A DNA stretch of 64,000 nt from Phytohabitans rumicis (GCF_011764445.1 NZ_BLPG01000002.1:496001-560000), one strand, 5' to 3'; counted from the stretch's first letter, positions 54,136 to 63,605 are shown. Numbers and translations: made by a program. Notes: generated from the sequence alone by a model not told the origin.

Positions 54136-55530
54136 ATGCGCAGATTTCCCCGTCCGAGACGGCTCGCCGCCGTCGGCGTGGCGCTCGTCGCCGCCGCCGC
54201 TTCCATCCTGCTGTTCGTCAAGCCCGCCGACGCGGCCGTGGGCCTGCACATCAGCGGCACCAACATCGTCGAGGCCAACGGCAGCAACTTCATCATGCGC
54301 GGGGTCAACCACCCGCACGTCTGGTACACCGGCCAGACCAGCTCCTTCGCCAACGTCAAGGCGCTCGGCGCCAACACCGTGCGGGTCGTCCTGGGCAGCG
54401 GCAAGCGGTGGGGCCCGTCCAACGACGTCGCCGCCGTCATCACGCTGTGCAAGCAGAACAAGCTGATCTGCGTCCTGGAGGTGCACGACACCACCGGGTA
54501 CGGCGAGGAGGGCGCGGCGGCCAGCCTCGACGAGGCGGTCAACTACTGGATCAGCCAGAAGAGCAACCTGGTCGGCCAGGAGAACTACGTCGTCATCAAC
54601 ATCGGCAACGAGCCGATCGGCAACACCAACGCCGGCCAGTGGACCGCCGCGACCGTGGCGGCGATCCAGAAGATGCGCACCAACGGCTTCGAGCACCTGC
54701 TCATGGTCGACGGGCCGAACTGGGGCCAGGACTGGCAGTTCGTCATGCGGGACAACGCGCAGACGATCCTGAACGCCGACACCCAGCGCAACACCGTGCT
54801 GTCCATCCACATGTACGCCGTGTTCAACACCGCCACGGCCATCACCGACTACCTGAACCGCTTCCGGACCAACGGGTGGCCGCTGGTGGTCGGCGAGTTC
54901 GGCTGGCGGTTCAACACCAACGAGGTGGACCACGACACGATCCTGGCCGAGGCGAACGCCCGCGGGCTCGGTTACCTCGGCTGGTCGTGGAGCGGCAACA
55001 CGGATCCGATCCTGGACATGGCGACGAACTTCAACCCCAGCCAGCTCACCACCTGGGGGCAGCGGATCTTCAACGGCGCCAACGGGATCAAGGCCACCGC
55101 CAAGGAGGCCACCATCTACAGTGGAGTGACACCGACGACGCCGCCGGTGACCACGCCACCCGCCACCACGCCACCCGCTACCACGCCACCGGCCACGACG
55201 CCGCCGGTGACCACGCCGCCGGCCGGCACGCGCGCCTGCACCGCGACGTACGCGATCCTGGGCCAGTGGCCGGGCGGCTTCCAGGGTGACGTCCGGGTCA
55301 CCGCGGGCGGCGCGGCGATCACGGGCTGGACCGTGACCTGGACGTTCGCCAACGGGCAGGCCGTCAGCCAGGCATGGAACGCCACCGTCACCAGCAGCGG
55401 GGCGAGCGTGACCGCCCGCAACGTGAGCTACAACGGCAGCCTCGGCGCCGGGGCGAGCACGACCTTCGGGTTCATCGGCTCGTGGAACGGCACCAACGGG
55501 GTACCCACGCTGTCCTGCAGCGCCACGTAA
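54136..55530 (+). CDS. Secreted GH5 glycoside hydrolase (mannanase-like, GH5_8 type) with CBM2
   Basis: The 464-residue protein has a signal peptide (1-~34), a GH5 TIM barrel (about 36-340) with the acid/base Glu in YVVINIGNEPIGN and the nucleophile Glu in LVVGEFGWRF plus the conserved IHMYAVF, a Thr/Pro linker of repeated ATTPP units (about 341-372; encoded by a 15-bp tandem DNA repeat at about 55135-55215) and a C-terminal CBM2 (QWPGGFQGDVRVTAGGAAIT...SCSAT). The compact barrel and NEP context resemble bacterial beta-mannanases; endoglucanase is the alternative. GAGGTAGG precedes the ATG by ~4 bases. Confidence 0.88.
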   Translation: MRRFPRPRRLAAVGVALVAAAASILLFVKPADAAVGLHISGTNIVEANGSNFIMRGVNHPHVWYTGQTSSFANVKALGANTVRVVLGSGKRWGPSNDVAAVITLCKQNKLICVLEVHDTTGYGEEGAAASLDEAVNYWISQKSNLVGQENYVVINIGNEPIGNTNAGQWTAATVAAIQKMRTNGFEHLLMVDGPNWGQDWQFVMRDNAQTILNADTQRNTVLSIHMYAVFNTATAITDYLNRFRTNGWPLVVGEFGWRFNTNEVDHDTILAEANARGLGYLGWSWSGNTDPILDMATNFNPSQLTTWGQRIFNGANGIKATAKEATIYSGVTPTTPPVTTPPATTPPATTPPATTPPVTTPPAGTRACTATYAILGQWPGGFQGDVRVTAGGAAITGWTVTWTFANGQAVSQAWNATVTSSGASVTARNVSYNGSLGAGASTTFGFIGSWNGTNGVPTLSCSAT

Positions 55531-55551
55531 ACCACCACGGGTCTGGCGCCG

Positions 55552-56652
55552 TCACCACACCGCGGCCAGGGACGCCAGCAGGCGTTGGCGGTCGGGCGGC
55601 GCCAGGCCCAGGTGGTACAGGCTGAGCCGGCTCGCACCGGCCTCGCGCAGGCGCTTGACCCGGCCGGGCAACTCCGCCGGGTCGGCGGGATCGAGCACGG
55701 TCACGTACGCGTCGACCGGCAGCCCGGTCGCGGTCGCGGCGGCCACCCGCTCCTCCCCCGCGCTCCAGCACGATACGAGCAGCCCGTCGACGTCCGGCGC
55801 CACGCCGGGGGCCAGTCCGGGCAACGGGCCGGTCGCCCATGGGTCCGGGTCGGCGTGCAGGACGATCCGGGCCCGCGGGGCCGCCTCGCGCAGCGCCGCC
55901 ACCACGTGGGCGCGCAGCTCGGCGGCGATCCGGTGCCGGACGGCGAGCAGGGCCGCGAGGGCAGCCTCGTCCACAACTGAGGCGTCCACGGTGGACCGGC
56001 GCAACGCGGCCACGACCGCTGCGGGGTCCAGGCCCAGCGCGGCCCACGACGCGCGGCACGCCGTACAGCAGCACACCGACAGCAACTGGGCCTGCCGCGG
56101 CGACCAGGCGCCGCCGGTCTTGTCGTGGTGGCTCGCGTGGCCGGCGCCGAGTTGGCCGCACGCCTCCAGCGACACCTCGTCCGGGTCCGTCCCGTGGACG
56201 GCCTCGACGGCCAGGAGTGCGGCGTAGTCGCGTACCTCCGCGTGGGCGGGGCAGAGCGCGTACCGGTACGGCTCGCCGAAGCAGTTGACCACCGCCACGT
56301 CCGGGTTCAACGTACCCAGGCGGGTGTTGTGGGTGAGCACGACCCAGGCGGACACCCGCAGGCCGGCGGCCCGCAGCGCGGCGGCCGCCGCGCCGTAAGG
56401 GTCCTGATTGGACAGCCACACGGGTACGGCCGGCACCAGCCGCCGCCCGTGCCAGGCCGGCTCCCGCACCGGGCGGTAGAGGGCGGCGTACGGGGCGTCG
56501 ACGATCCGCCGCGACGGGTGCAGCGGGGTGGCCGCCCGCACCGAGTGGTACGCGGCGGCGAGCACCACCGTGTCCACGCCGAGGTTCGCGACCCGGGCCG
56601 GGAAGGCGGGGTCGCCGAGCACGTCCCACGGGTACGCGTGCCCGCTCACCAT
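55552..56652 (-). CDS. Uncharacterised TIM-barrel-like protein of the aldarate operon
   Basis: A 366-residue protein without signal peptide. It has alternating strand/helix segments (VDTVVLAAAYHSVRAATP, LRVSAWVVLTHNTRLG, EVSLEACGQLG, RIVLHADPDPWATG, VDGLLVSCWSAGEER, VDAYVTVLDPADPAEL) and a Cys cluster (LLSVCCCTACRASWAALGLD) like that of several uncharacterised glycoside-hydrolase-like TIM barrels. I do not recognise a named family. Its ATG overlaps the stop of the enolase-family gene by seven bases (ATGGTGA), tying it to the uronate pathway as last gene of the operon. It may act on an oligogalacturonide or a lactone; this is inference. Confidence 0.65.
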   Translation of the reverse strand: MVSGHAYPWDVLGDPAFPARVANLGVDTVVLAAAYHSVRAATPLHPSRRIVDAPYAALYRPVREPAWHGRRLVPAVPVWLSNQDPYGAAAAALRAAGLRVSAWVVLTHNTRLGTLNPDVAVVNCFGEPYRYALCPAHAEVRDYAALLAVEAVHGTDPDEVSLEACGQLGAGHASHHDKTGGAWSPRQAQLLSVCCCTACRASWAALGLDPAAVVAALRRSTVDASVVDEAALAALLAVRHRIAAELRAHVVAALREAAPRARIVLHADPDPWATGPLPGLAPGVAPDVDGLLVSCWSAGEERVAAATATGLPVDAYVTVLDPADPAELPGRVKRLREAGASRLSLYHLGLAPPDRQRLLASLAAVW

Positions 56653-57883
56653 CGCGGGATCAGCCTCCGGTAGTCGGGGTCGAACCGCTGGTAGTACCCG
56701 GTGTCGTCGCGCGCCCGGAGGCCGCAGCGCAGGTAGTCCTCGTGCATGCGGGCCAGCGCGTCGCGGTCCAGGCTGACCCCCAGGCCCGGCGTGGACGGCA
56801 CGGGCACCGCGCCGTCCACGAAGGACAGTGGATGCTCGACCACGTCCGCGCCGCACTGCCACGGCGTGTGCGTGTCGCTCGCGTACGCCAGGGCCGGTGT
56901 GGCGGCGGCCACGTGGGTCATCGCGGCGAGGCTGATGCCCAGGTGGCTGTTGGAGTGCATGGACACGCCCACACCGTACGTCTCGCAGATGCCGGCCAGG
57001 CGCTGGGTGGCGCGCAGCCCGCCCCAGTAGTGGTGGTCGGCCAGCACCACGCCGACGGCCCGCTTGGCGAACGCCTCGGGGATGTCGTCGAAGGACACCA
57101 CGCACATGTTGGTGGCCAGCGGCATCGGCGCCTTCTCGGCCACCCGCGCCATGCCGTCGATGCCCGGCGTCGGGTCCTCCAGGTACTCCAGCAGCCCGGC
57201 GGTCTGGTCGGCGACCCGGCGCGAGACCGGGACGCTCCAGGCGCAGTTGGGGTCCAGCCGCAGCGGCATGTCCGGGAACGCGTCGCGCAGCGCCTGGATC
57301 GCCTCGATCTCGACCTCCGGCGGGTGCACGCCGCCCTTGAGCTTGAGCGAGGTGAACCCGTACTTCTCCACCATCCGCCGGGCCTGCGCCACGATCCCGG
57401 AGGCGTCCACAGCGGAGTCCCACTGGTCGGGTGCGGCGCCGGGATGGGCGGCCCACTTGTAGAACAGGTACCCGGCGAACGGCACCGCGTCGCGCACCTT
57501 GCCGCCGAGCAGTGCGTGCACCGGCCGCCCGGTGGCCTGCCCCTGCAGGTCGAGCAGCGCCACCTCGTACGCGGCGAACACCCGCATGAGCGGGCTGTGC
57601 GCGCTCAGCCCCACCGTCGCCCGGCCGCGCTCGGGATCCCCGAGGAAGCCAGCCGCGCCCGCAGCCCATTGAGGTCGAACGGGTCCAGGCCGGCGAGGGC
57701 CGGGGCCACCTGGCGGACCATGTCCAGGTGGGCCTGGTCGCCGTACGTCTCGCCGAGGCCGACCAGCCCGCCGGCGGACACCTCCACGATCGTGCGCAGC
57801 GCCCACGGCTCGTGGATCCCGACCGAGTTCAGCAGCGGCGGGTCCGGGAAGGCGATCGGGGTGACGGAGACGTAGTCGATCAC
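56646..57883 (-). CDS. Enolase-superfamily sugar acid dehydratase, glucarate dehydratase-like (frame broken by one missing base)
   Basis: The frame from the GTG at 57883 (IDYVSVTPIAFPDPPLLNSV) and the long frame (AAGFLGDPERGRATVGLSAH) join into ~412 residues with one base added to the run at 57658-57660. The barrel carries the KxK motif (YGFTSLKLKGGVHPPEVEIE), metal ligands in LRLDPNCAW and LEYLEDPTPG, and the catalytic His in MHSNSHLGIS, as in glucarate/galactarate dehydratases. Product would be 5-dehydro-4-deoxyglucarate, the substrate of the KdgD encoded by the upstream gene, with which it overlaps (GTGA). Confidence 0.85.
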
Positions 57884-58806
57884 GGCACACCCACCAGCGA
57901 CAGGGCCGCCCGGCCGCGGGCCAGGATCGCGGCGAGGGCCTCCTCGTGCGCCGGCGTGGTGTCGACCAGCGGCGGGCGCACCGGCCCGACGTCCAACCCG
58001 GACAGTCGGGCGCCGGCCTTGACGAGCGCCACCGCGTAGCCGGGGACGCGGTCGCGCAGCTCGACCAGCGGCAGGTAGAACTCGGCGAGCAGGGCGTTGG
58101 TGGTGCGCCGGTCGCCGGCCCGGTACGCCCGGTAGAACGCGGTCGCGATGTCCGGCGCGAAGCACAGGACGGCCGAGGAGTAGCTGTCCACGCCGATCGC
58201 CTCGTACGCGGCGACGGACATCTCGGCGGTCGGCAGTCCATTGAGGAACCCGAAGTCCTCGGCCCGCGGGTGCCCGCTGGCGCGGATCGCGGTCACCAGG
58301 CGCAGCATCGCGTCGACGTCGCCGCGCCCGTCCTTGATGCCCACCACCTGGTCTATGTCGAGCAGTTGCACGGCGGCGGCCGGAGTCAGCACCGCGTTGG
58401 CCCGCTGGTAGACCACCAGCGGCAGCGGCGCGCCCGCGGCGACGTACCGGATGTGGTTGACCAGGCCCTGCGCGGTGGACGTGACGAGGTACGGCGGCAG
58501 CAGGAGCAGGCCGTCGGCGCCGGCCACCGCGGCGGCGGCCGCGAACTCGCGGGCGACCCGCGGCCCGCCCCCGGCACCGGCGAAGACCGGCAGCCGGCCG
58601 GCGGCGACCCGGACCGCGGTGCCGACCACGTCGTGGTACTCCGGCACGGACAGGGCGGAGAATTCGCCGGTCCCGCACGCCACGAACAGGCCCGCCGGGC
58701 CGGCCGCGATCTGCCGTTCGACGTGCTCGGCGAAGACCTCCAGGTTGACCCGGTCGTCGGCCGTGAACGGCGTGAGCGGGAACGACAACAAACCTGACAA
58801 GCGCAT
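57880..58806 (-). CDS. kdgD: 5-dehydro-4-deoxyglucarate dehydratase (KdgD)
   Basis: The 308-residue DapA/NAL-superfamily protein has MRLSGLLSFPLTPFTADDRV, the GTGEFSAL loop, the YQRANAVLTP segment and the Schiff-base Lys in VVGIKDGRGD, all typical of KdgD. The enzyme dehydrates and decarboxylates 5-dehydro-4-deoxy-D-glucarate to 2-oxoglutarate semialdehyde in the cytoplasm. It is placed between the dehydratase gene that makes its substrate (overlapping stop/start) and the ABC importer genes. The semialdehyde dehydrogenase that takes the product is at the window's right end. Confidence 0.9.
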   Translation of the reverse strand: MRLSGLLSFPLTPFTADDRVNLEVFAEHVERQIAAGPAGLFVACGTGEFSALSVPEYHDVVGTAVRVAAGRLPVFAGAGGGPRVAREFAAAAAVAGADGLLLLPPYLVTSTAQGLVNHIRYVAAGAPLPLVVYQRANAVLTPAAAVQLLDIDQVVGIKDGRGDVDAMLRLVTAIRASGHPRAEDFGFLNGLPTAEMSVAAYEAIGVDSYSSAVLCFAPDIATAFYRAYRAGDRRTTNALLAEFYLPLVELRDRVPGYAVALVKAGARLSGLDVGPVRPPLVDTTPAHEEALAAILARGRAALSLVGVP

Positions 58807-58808
58807 CT

Positions 58809-59681
58809 CTACCCCTTGATGGCCCCGGACGTGAGGCCCCTCATGAACTGCCGCTGGAATGACAGGAACACCACAATGGACGGCAGCAGTGCCAGCACCG
58901 AGCCGGCCAGCAGGACGCCGATGCCCACCTCGGGGTCGTCGCGCAGGGTGCGCAGCGCGAGCGACAGCGTGTACTGGGCCGAGTCCCGGGCCACCAGCAG
59001 CGGCAGCATGTACTGGTCCCAGATCATGTTGAATCCGAAGATGCCGATGACGCCGAGCGCGGGCCGGCACAGCGGCAGCACCACCGACCAGAACAGCCGG
59101 AACTCCCCCGCGCCGTCGATGCGGGCGGCCTCCTCCAGCTCGATCGGGATCTCCTTCATGAACTCCGTCATGACGAGGATCGACATCCCCCACGCGCCGA
59201 CCGGCACGATCATGCCGACCAGCGAGTTGAGCAGGCTGACGTGCAGCACCGGCAGGTCGCCCAGGATGAGCGACAGCGGGATCGCCAGCACCTCCTCCGG
59301 CAGCATCATGGTGGACAGGATCAGCAGCAGCACCAGCCGGGCACCGGGAAACCTCTTGCGCGCCAGGGCGTACGCCGCGGACACGCTGACCAGCACCTGC
59401 AGCAGCAGCCCGCCGCCGACCACGACGAGCGAGTTGAGCAGGTACTTGAAGACGCCGCGGTCGAACGCGACCCGGTAACTGTCAAAGGTGAAGTGCCGCG
59501 GGATGAACGACAGCTTGGTCGGGTCGGTGACCCGGTCCAGCGAGCTGACCAGCACCGCGATCAGTGGCCCGGCGAAGACGGCGACCAGCATGGCGTACAC
59601 GAGGATTTTGGTCAGCGCGGCGACCGGGCCGCGCGGCGTGCCCAGGCCGAGCGCGGTGTCGGTGCGGCCGGAGGCCTTCAT
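58809..59681 (-). CDS. Carbohydrate ABC transporter permease (MalG type)
   Basis: The 290-residue protein has six predicted membrane helices and the EAA loop that contacts the ATPase (ELEEAARIDGAGEFRLFWSV, then VLPLCRPAL). It ends ...MRGLTSGAIKG, the usual C-terminus of CUT1 MalG-like permeases. Starts 30 bases after the partner permease gene and ends two bases before kdgD, consistent with a single operon for import and breakdown of uronate oligomers. Confidence 0.93.
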   Translation of the reverse strand: MKASGRTDTALGLGTPRGPVAALTKILVYAMLVAVFAGPLIAVLVSSLDRVTDPTKLSFIPRHFTFDSYRVAFDRGVFKYLLNSLVVVGGGLLLQVLVSVSAAYALARKRFPGARLVLLLILSTMMLPEEVLAIPLSLILGDLPVLHVSLLNSLVGMIVPVGAWGMSILVMTEFMKEIPIELEEAARIDGAGEFRLFWSVVLPLCRPALGVIGIFGFNMIWDQYMLPLLVARDSAQYTLSLALRTLRDDPEVGIGVLLAGSVLALLPSIVVFLSFQRQFMRGLTSGAIKG

Positions 59682-59711
59682 TGTCTCTCCTGTTTCACTG
59701 TCTCTCCTGCT

Positions 59712-60590
59712 TCATGATGTGGCCTCCCGGCGCCGGGCGGCCTGGACCGCGAGAGTGAGCACGGCGGTCGCGAGCAGCAGCAGGACCGAGCCGGCCGCGG
59801 CCACGCCCAGTTCGTTGCGCTCCAGGCCGAGCTTGTAGATGAGCGTCATGAGGGTCTCCGTCGAGGAGTCCGGGCCGCCGTTGGTGAGCAGGTACACCTC
59901 GGTGAAGATGCGCAGGCCGCGCAGCGCCGCCAGGGTGAAGAGGATGGCGAAGACCGGCCGCAGCGCGGGCAGCGTGATGTGCCAGATCCGCCGCGGGATC
60001 GAGGCGCCGTCGGCGGCGGCCGCCTCGTAGAGGCTGCGGTCCACGCCGGCCAGGCCGGCGAGGAAGATCATCATGTTGTACGGCGCGCCGTGCCAGACGA
60101 TCACCGCGAGGATAGACGGCAGTGCGCTGTCGCTGGCGTTGAGGAACTGGCTCGGGCCCAGCCCCACCCAGGCGAGGACGCTGTTGACCGTCCCCTCCGG
60201 CGCCGGGTAGTACAGGATCCGCCACACCTCGGCGACGACCGCGCCGGCCGCGACGGTGGGCAGGAAAACCACCGTCCGGATGAACCACAGGTGCCGCGCG
60301 GTGCCCTCCAGCAGCAGGGCCAGCAGCAGGCCGAGCACGATGGAGCCGAACGTGCCCAGCACCGCGAACACAAGCGTGTGGCCCAGCGCCGCGAGCACGT
60401 CGTCGCTGGTCACCACCGTCTCGTAGTTGGCCCCGCCGACCCAGCGGTCGCCCAGGAACGGGCGTACCTCGTAGAAGCTCATCTCGATCGCCCGGGCCAT
60501 CGGGATGAACTTGAAGTACGTGAACAACAGCAGGGCCGGCGCCAGGAAGAACCACGCGACGGCGTACCCGCGCAGCCGGGCACGCAGCAT
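59712..60590 (-). CDS. Carbohydrate ABC transporter permease (MalF type)
   Basis: The 292-residue protein has six predicted helices, the YxAFFFxPAL-like start (YAVAWFFLAPALLLFTYFKF) and an EAA loop (LYEAAAADGASIPRRIWHIT, LPALRP). Its ATG overlaps the stop of the binding-protein gene by one base. Partner of the MalG-type permease; no ATPase gene is nearby, as is usual for actinobacterial CUT1 systems served by a shared MsiK-like ATPase. Confidence 0.93.
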   Translation of the reverse strand: MLRARLRGYAVAWFFLAPALLLFTYFKFIPMARAIEMSFYEVRPFLGDRWVGGANYETVVTSDDVLAALGHTLVFAVLGTFGSIVLGLLLALLLEGTARHLWFIRTVVFLPTVAAGAVVAEVWRILYYPAPEGTVNSVLAWVGLGPSQFLNASDSALPSILAVIVWHGAPYNMMIFLAGLAGVDRSLYEAAAADGASIPRRIWHITLPALRPVFAILFTLAALRGLRIFTEVYLLTNGGPDSSTETLMTLIYKLGLERNELGVAAAGSVLLLLATAVLTLAVQAARRREATS

Positions 60591-61920
60591 TACCCCAGTA
60601 CCCCCTGCTTCTCCAGCTCCTGCTTGAAGGTGTCGGACAGCTTGGTCAGCTCGGCCTTCGGGTCCGCGGAGCAGTTCGACACGATCGAGTTGAACGAGTC
60701 TGCGGCGGTCTGCCGGAACGGCGTCCAGTTGGGCACCCGCGGGGCGAGCTTGCCGCTGTTGGTGTACACGTCGGCGAAGACCTGCCAGCGGGTGTCGGTA
60801 CGGACGTCGCTCATCTTGACTTCGGTGTTCACCGGCAGCCGGACGAGGTTGCCCTCCTTGTCGCCGTTCATGCCGATGGTCTGGCCCTCGACGGAGGCGG
60901 CGAACCCGGCGAACTTGCGCTGCCCGGCCTGGTTGGGCGAGCCGGCCATGAGGTAGATGTTCTCCCCTCGGCCAGGGCCAGGGCCTTGCCGCCGCCGTTC
61001 GGGCCGGCTGGGACCGGTACGACCTCGACCTTGCCGGCGCCGACCTTGTCCGCGGCGGCCAGGTTGTACGGGCCGGTCAGGTAGATGCCGGCCTTGCCCG
61101 CCTGGAACGCGGCGATGGCGTCGCCGGTGCTCTGGGTCACCGAGCCGGGCATGACCACCTTGTCGGTGCAGAACAGCTGCTGGAACCAGGTGAGCGCGGC
61201 CACCGAGTTGTCGCTCGTGACGGCCGGGGTGAACTTGCCGTTGCTGCCGGTCAGGAACTCGGCGCCGTCGCTGAACAGGAAGTTGCTGAAGTACCAGGAG
61301 ATGTAGCCGCGGGTGGTGGTGCCGGGGATGTCGAAGCCGTACGTGTCGGCCTTGCCGTTGCCGTCCGGGTCGCCGGTGGTGAACGCCTTGCCGAGCGCGA
61401 CCAGGTCGTCCCAGCTCTTGGGCTCGGCCAGGCCGACCTTCTCCCGCCAGTCCTTGCGGATCAGGATCGCGTACGTCTGGGCGTTGAACGGCACGCCGTA
61501 CTGCTTGCCGTCGGTGGCCGTGGCCGCGTCCCACGCGGTGGCCGACAGCTTGTCGGCGCCCTCGATGTCGGACTTGTTGACCTGCGTGACCAGCCCCTGG
61601 CTGACCAGGTTGCCGAGCTGGGCGACGTCGTTGACGACGATGTCGGGCAGGTCCTTGCTGGCCGCCGCCTGCTGGAGCTTGGTCTCCAGGTCGGTCGAGG
61701 CGGTGACATTGGTCGGTATGCCGGTCTTCTCGGTGAACTTGGCGGCGAGCGCCTTGGCGGTCGCCTCGCTCGGCGAGCCCGGCGCGAACCGGACCCAGAT
61801 GTCCAGCGCGGCCTTCTCATCCTGCTTGGCGTCGGTCGTGGCGGCCGAGTTGCCGCCGCAGCCGGAAAGCGCGAGCGCCATGAGCGCCACGACGGCCACC
61901 GCTCTGCGGGTCCGGACCAT
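60590..61920 (-). CDS. ABC transporter sugar-binding lipoprotein (frame broken by one missing base)
   Basis: The N-terminal frame (from 61920) has a lipoprotein signal with lipobox LALSGCGG, and the family-1 solute-binding fold (LDIWVRFAPGSPSEATAKAL, YGVPFNAQTYAILIRKDW, IAAFQAGKAGIYLTGPYN). It shifts at the run 60965-60968; with one base added it continues ENIYLMAGSPNQAGQRKF to a stop at 60590, ~443 residues in all. It should capture a uronate or pectin oligomer at the outer face of the membrane for the two permeases downstream. Divergent from the IclR gene across a 117-bp palindrome-containing gap. Confidence 0.88.
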
Positions 61921-61937
61921 GACGCCACCTCCTGTCT

Positions 61938-62000
61938 ACATATGTGGACGGTATCTGTTAACCTGGACGGGGTTTAGCGGACAAGGTAGCGTCCGTTAAC
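61938..62000. promoter_or_regulatory. Divergent promoter/operator region between importer operon and IclR gene
   Basis: Two palindromic sites: GTCTACATATGTGGAC around the perfect core ACATATGT (61938-61945), and GTTTAGCGGAC (61972-61982) facing GTCCGTTAAC (61991-62000) across 8 bases; a further GTTAAC lies at about 61957. IclR-family regulators usually bind such palindromes next to their own genes. Confidence 0.55.
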
Positions 62001-62037
62001 ATGCCGGTCAACAGGTCGACAAAAAGTGGGGAGCGCC

Positions 62038-62811
62038 GTGCTGGACCAACCAACGCCGCTGGTGAAGTCGGCCGAGCGCACCGTGCGCATCCTGGAGACC
62101 CTCGCCTCCGCGCCCGGACTGCTGAGCATCGCGGAGCTCCAGACGCTCACCGGGTACCCCCGATCGAGCCTGCACGCGCTGATCCGGACGTTACGTGACC
62201 TGAAATGGGTGCAGGCCGACGAGACCGGCTCGGCCTTCGGGATCGGCCCGCACGCGCTGCTGTCCGGCACCGCCTACCTCGACAAGGACCCCGCGCTCGC
62301 GTACGCCGACGCGGCCCTGGAGGACCTGCGCGCCGAGATCGGCTACACCATCCACTTCGCCCGCCGCGACGACGGGCACGTGATCTACCTGGCCACCCGG
62401 TCGTCCCGCGACTCCATCCGGATCGTCTCCCGGGTCGGGCGCCGGCTGCCGGTGCACCTCACCGCGCTGGGCCAGGCGCTGCTCGCCGCGCTCACCCCGG
62501 CCGAGGCCGACGCGCTGCTGCCGGCCGAACTGGTCCGGTACACCCCGAACACCATCACGGACCGGGCCGCGCTGCACCGCGAGCTGGACGCCGTCCGGGA
62601 GCGGGGCTGGGCGTTCGAGCGGGAGCAGGGCACCGAGGGCGTCGCCTGCGTGGCCGTCGCGGTCGACTACCGCATCCCGCCCACCGACGCGATCAGTTGC
62701 TCGATGCCGGCCCACCTGGCCGTCGACGACGAGGTCGAGCGGGTGGCCACCGCGATGGTCGCGCACACCCGGCAGCTGGCCGTGTCGCTGCGCCGGGCCG
62801 GGATCCGCTGA
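62038..62811 (+). CDS. IclR-family transcriptional regulator
   Basis: The 257-residue protein has a winged helix (SAERTVRILETLASAPGLLS, AELQTLTGYPRSSLHALIRT) and the IclR effector domain (RLPVHLTALGQALLAALTPA, GWAFEREQGTEGVACVAVAV, ISCSMPAHLAVDDEVERVAT). I prefer the GTG at 62038, six bases after GGGGAG, over the GTG at 62026. It likely responds to a uronate or aldarate and controls the divergent importer/catabolic operon and the udh gene, which it overlaps by one base (TGATG). Confidence 0.9.
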   Translation: MLDQPTPLVKSAERTVRILETLASAPGLLSIAELQTLTGYPRSSLHALIRTLRDLKWVQADETGSAFGIGPHALLSGTAYLDKDPALAYADAALEDLRAEIGYTIHFARRDDGHVIYLATRSSRDSIRIVSRVGRRLPVHLTALGQALLAALTPAEADALLPAELVRYTPNTITDRAALHRELDAVRERGWAFEREQGTEGVACVAVAVDYRIPPTDAISCSMPAHLAVDDEVERVATAMVAHTRQLAVSLRRAGIR

Positions 62812-63605
62812 TGGCGCGGGTACTGCTCACCGGCGCCGCCGGCGGCATCGGACGCCTGCTCGTCCCCCGGCTGACCGGCCACGAGTTGCGCCTGCTGGAC
62901 ATCCGGCCACCCGCCGTCGACGGGTGGCTCGCCGCGTCCGCCACCGACCTGGACGCCATGACCGACGCCTGCGCCGGCGTGGACGCGGTCGTCCACCTCG
63001 GCGGGCAGAGCCGCGAGGCCCCCGCCGAGGAGGTGCTGCACCACAACGCCTTCGCGGCGTACGCCGTGCTGGAGGCGGCCCGCCGCGCAGGCGTGTCCCG
63101 GGTGGTGCTGGCCTCCTCCAACCACGCCGCCGGCTTCTACGAGCGCGGCGACGCGCCGCCCGGCGGGCTGCCGGCCGACGTACCGGTGCGGCCGGACACC
63201 CTGTACGGCTGGTCCAAGGCGGCCGTCGAGGCCGCCGGCCGGCTCTACGCGGACCGGTTCGGCATGGACGTGATCTGCCTGCGCATCGGCCTGTGCTGCG
63301 AGGTCCCGGACGGGCCGCGGCACCTGGCCATGTGGCTGTCCGCCGACGACTGCGCCCGGCTGGTGGAGGCGTGCCTGAGCGCGCCCGCGCCCGGCTACCG
63401 GATCGTCTGGGGGGTCAGCCGCAACAGCCGCCGCTGGTGGTCGCTCGCCGCCGGCGAGGCCATCGGCTACCACCCCAAGGACGACGCCGAGGAGTACGCC
63501 GAGCAGATCATCGCGGTGCACGGACCGCCCGACTACGACGGCGACCCGGTGCTGCGCCGCAGCGGCGGCCAGTGGTGCGACATCCCCCTCGGTGTACCGA
63601 ACTAA
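62811..63605 (+). CDS. udh: NAD-dependent uronate dehydrogenase
   Basis: The 264-residue extended short-chain dehydrogenase has VLLTGAAGGIGRLLVPRL (G-x-x-G-x-x-G), VVHLGGQSREAPAEEVLHHN, the SSNHAAGFYERG segment characteristic of uronate dehydrogenases, and the catalytic YGWSKAAVE (Y-x3-K). It oxidises D-galacturonate or D-glucuronate to the aldaro-lactone, the first step of the oxidative uronate route completed by the dehydratase, KdgD and the semialdehyde dehydrogenase in this window. A dedicated lactonase was not seen. Confidence 0.9.
   Translation: MARVLLTGAAGGIGRLLVPRLTGHELRLLDIRPPAVDGWLAASATDLDAMTDACAGVDAVVHLGGQSREAPAEEVLHHNAFAAYAVLEAARRAGVSRVVLASSNHAAGFYERGDAPPGGLPADVPVRPDTLYGWSKAAVEAAGRLYADRFGMDVICLRIGLCCEVPDGPRHLAMWLSADDCARLVEACLSAPAPGYRIVWGVSRNSRRWWSLAAGEAIGYHPKDDAEEYAEQIIAVHGPPDYDGDPVLRRSGGQWCDIPLGVPN

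Noticed and set aside
55135-55215. Possible short CRISPR-like or satellite array
   Set aside because: The repeats encode the Thr/Pro linker of the GH5-CBM2 protein in frame; there are no unique spacers.
1570-61920. Reading the broken genes as pseudogenes or programmed frameshifts
   Set aside because: All breaks are single missing G/C bases, scattered among unrelated genes with otherwise conserved protein sequence and no slippery-site/stem-loop pattern.
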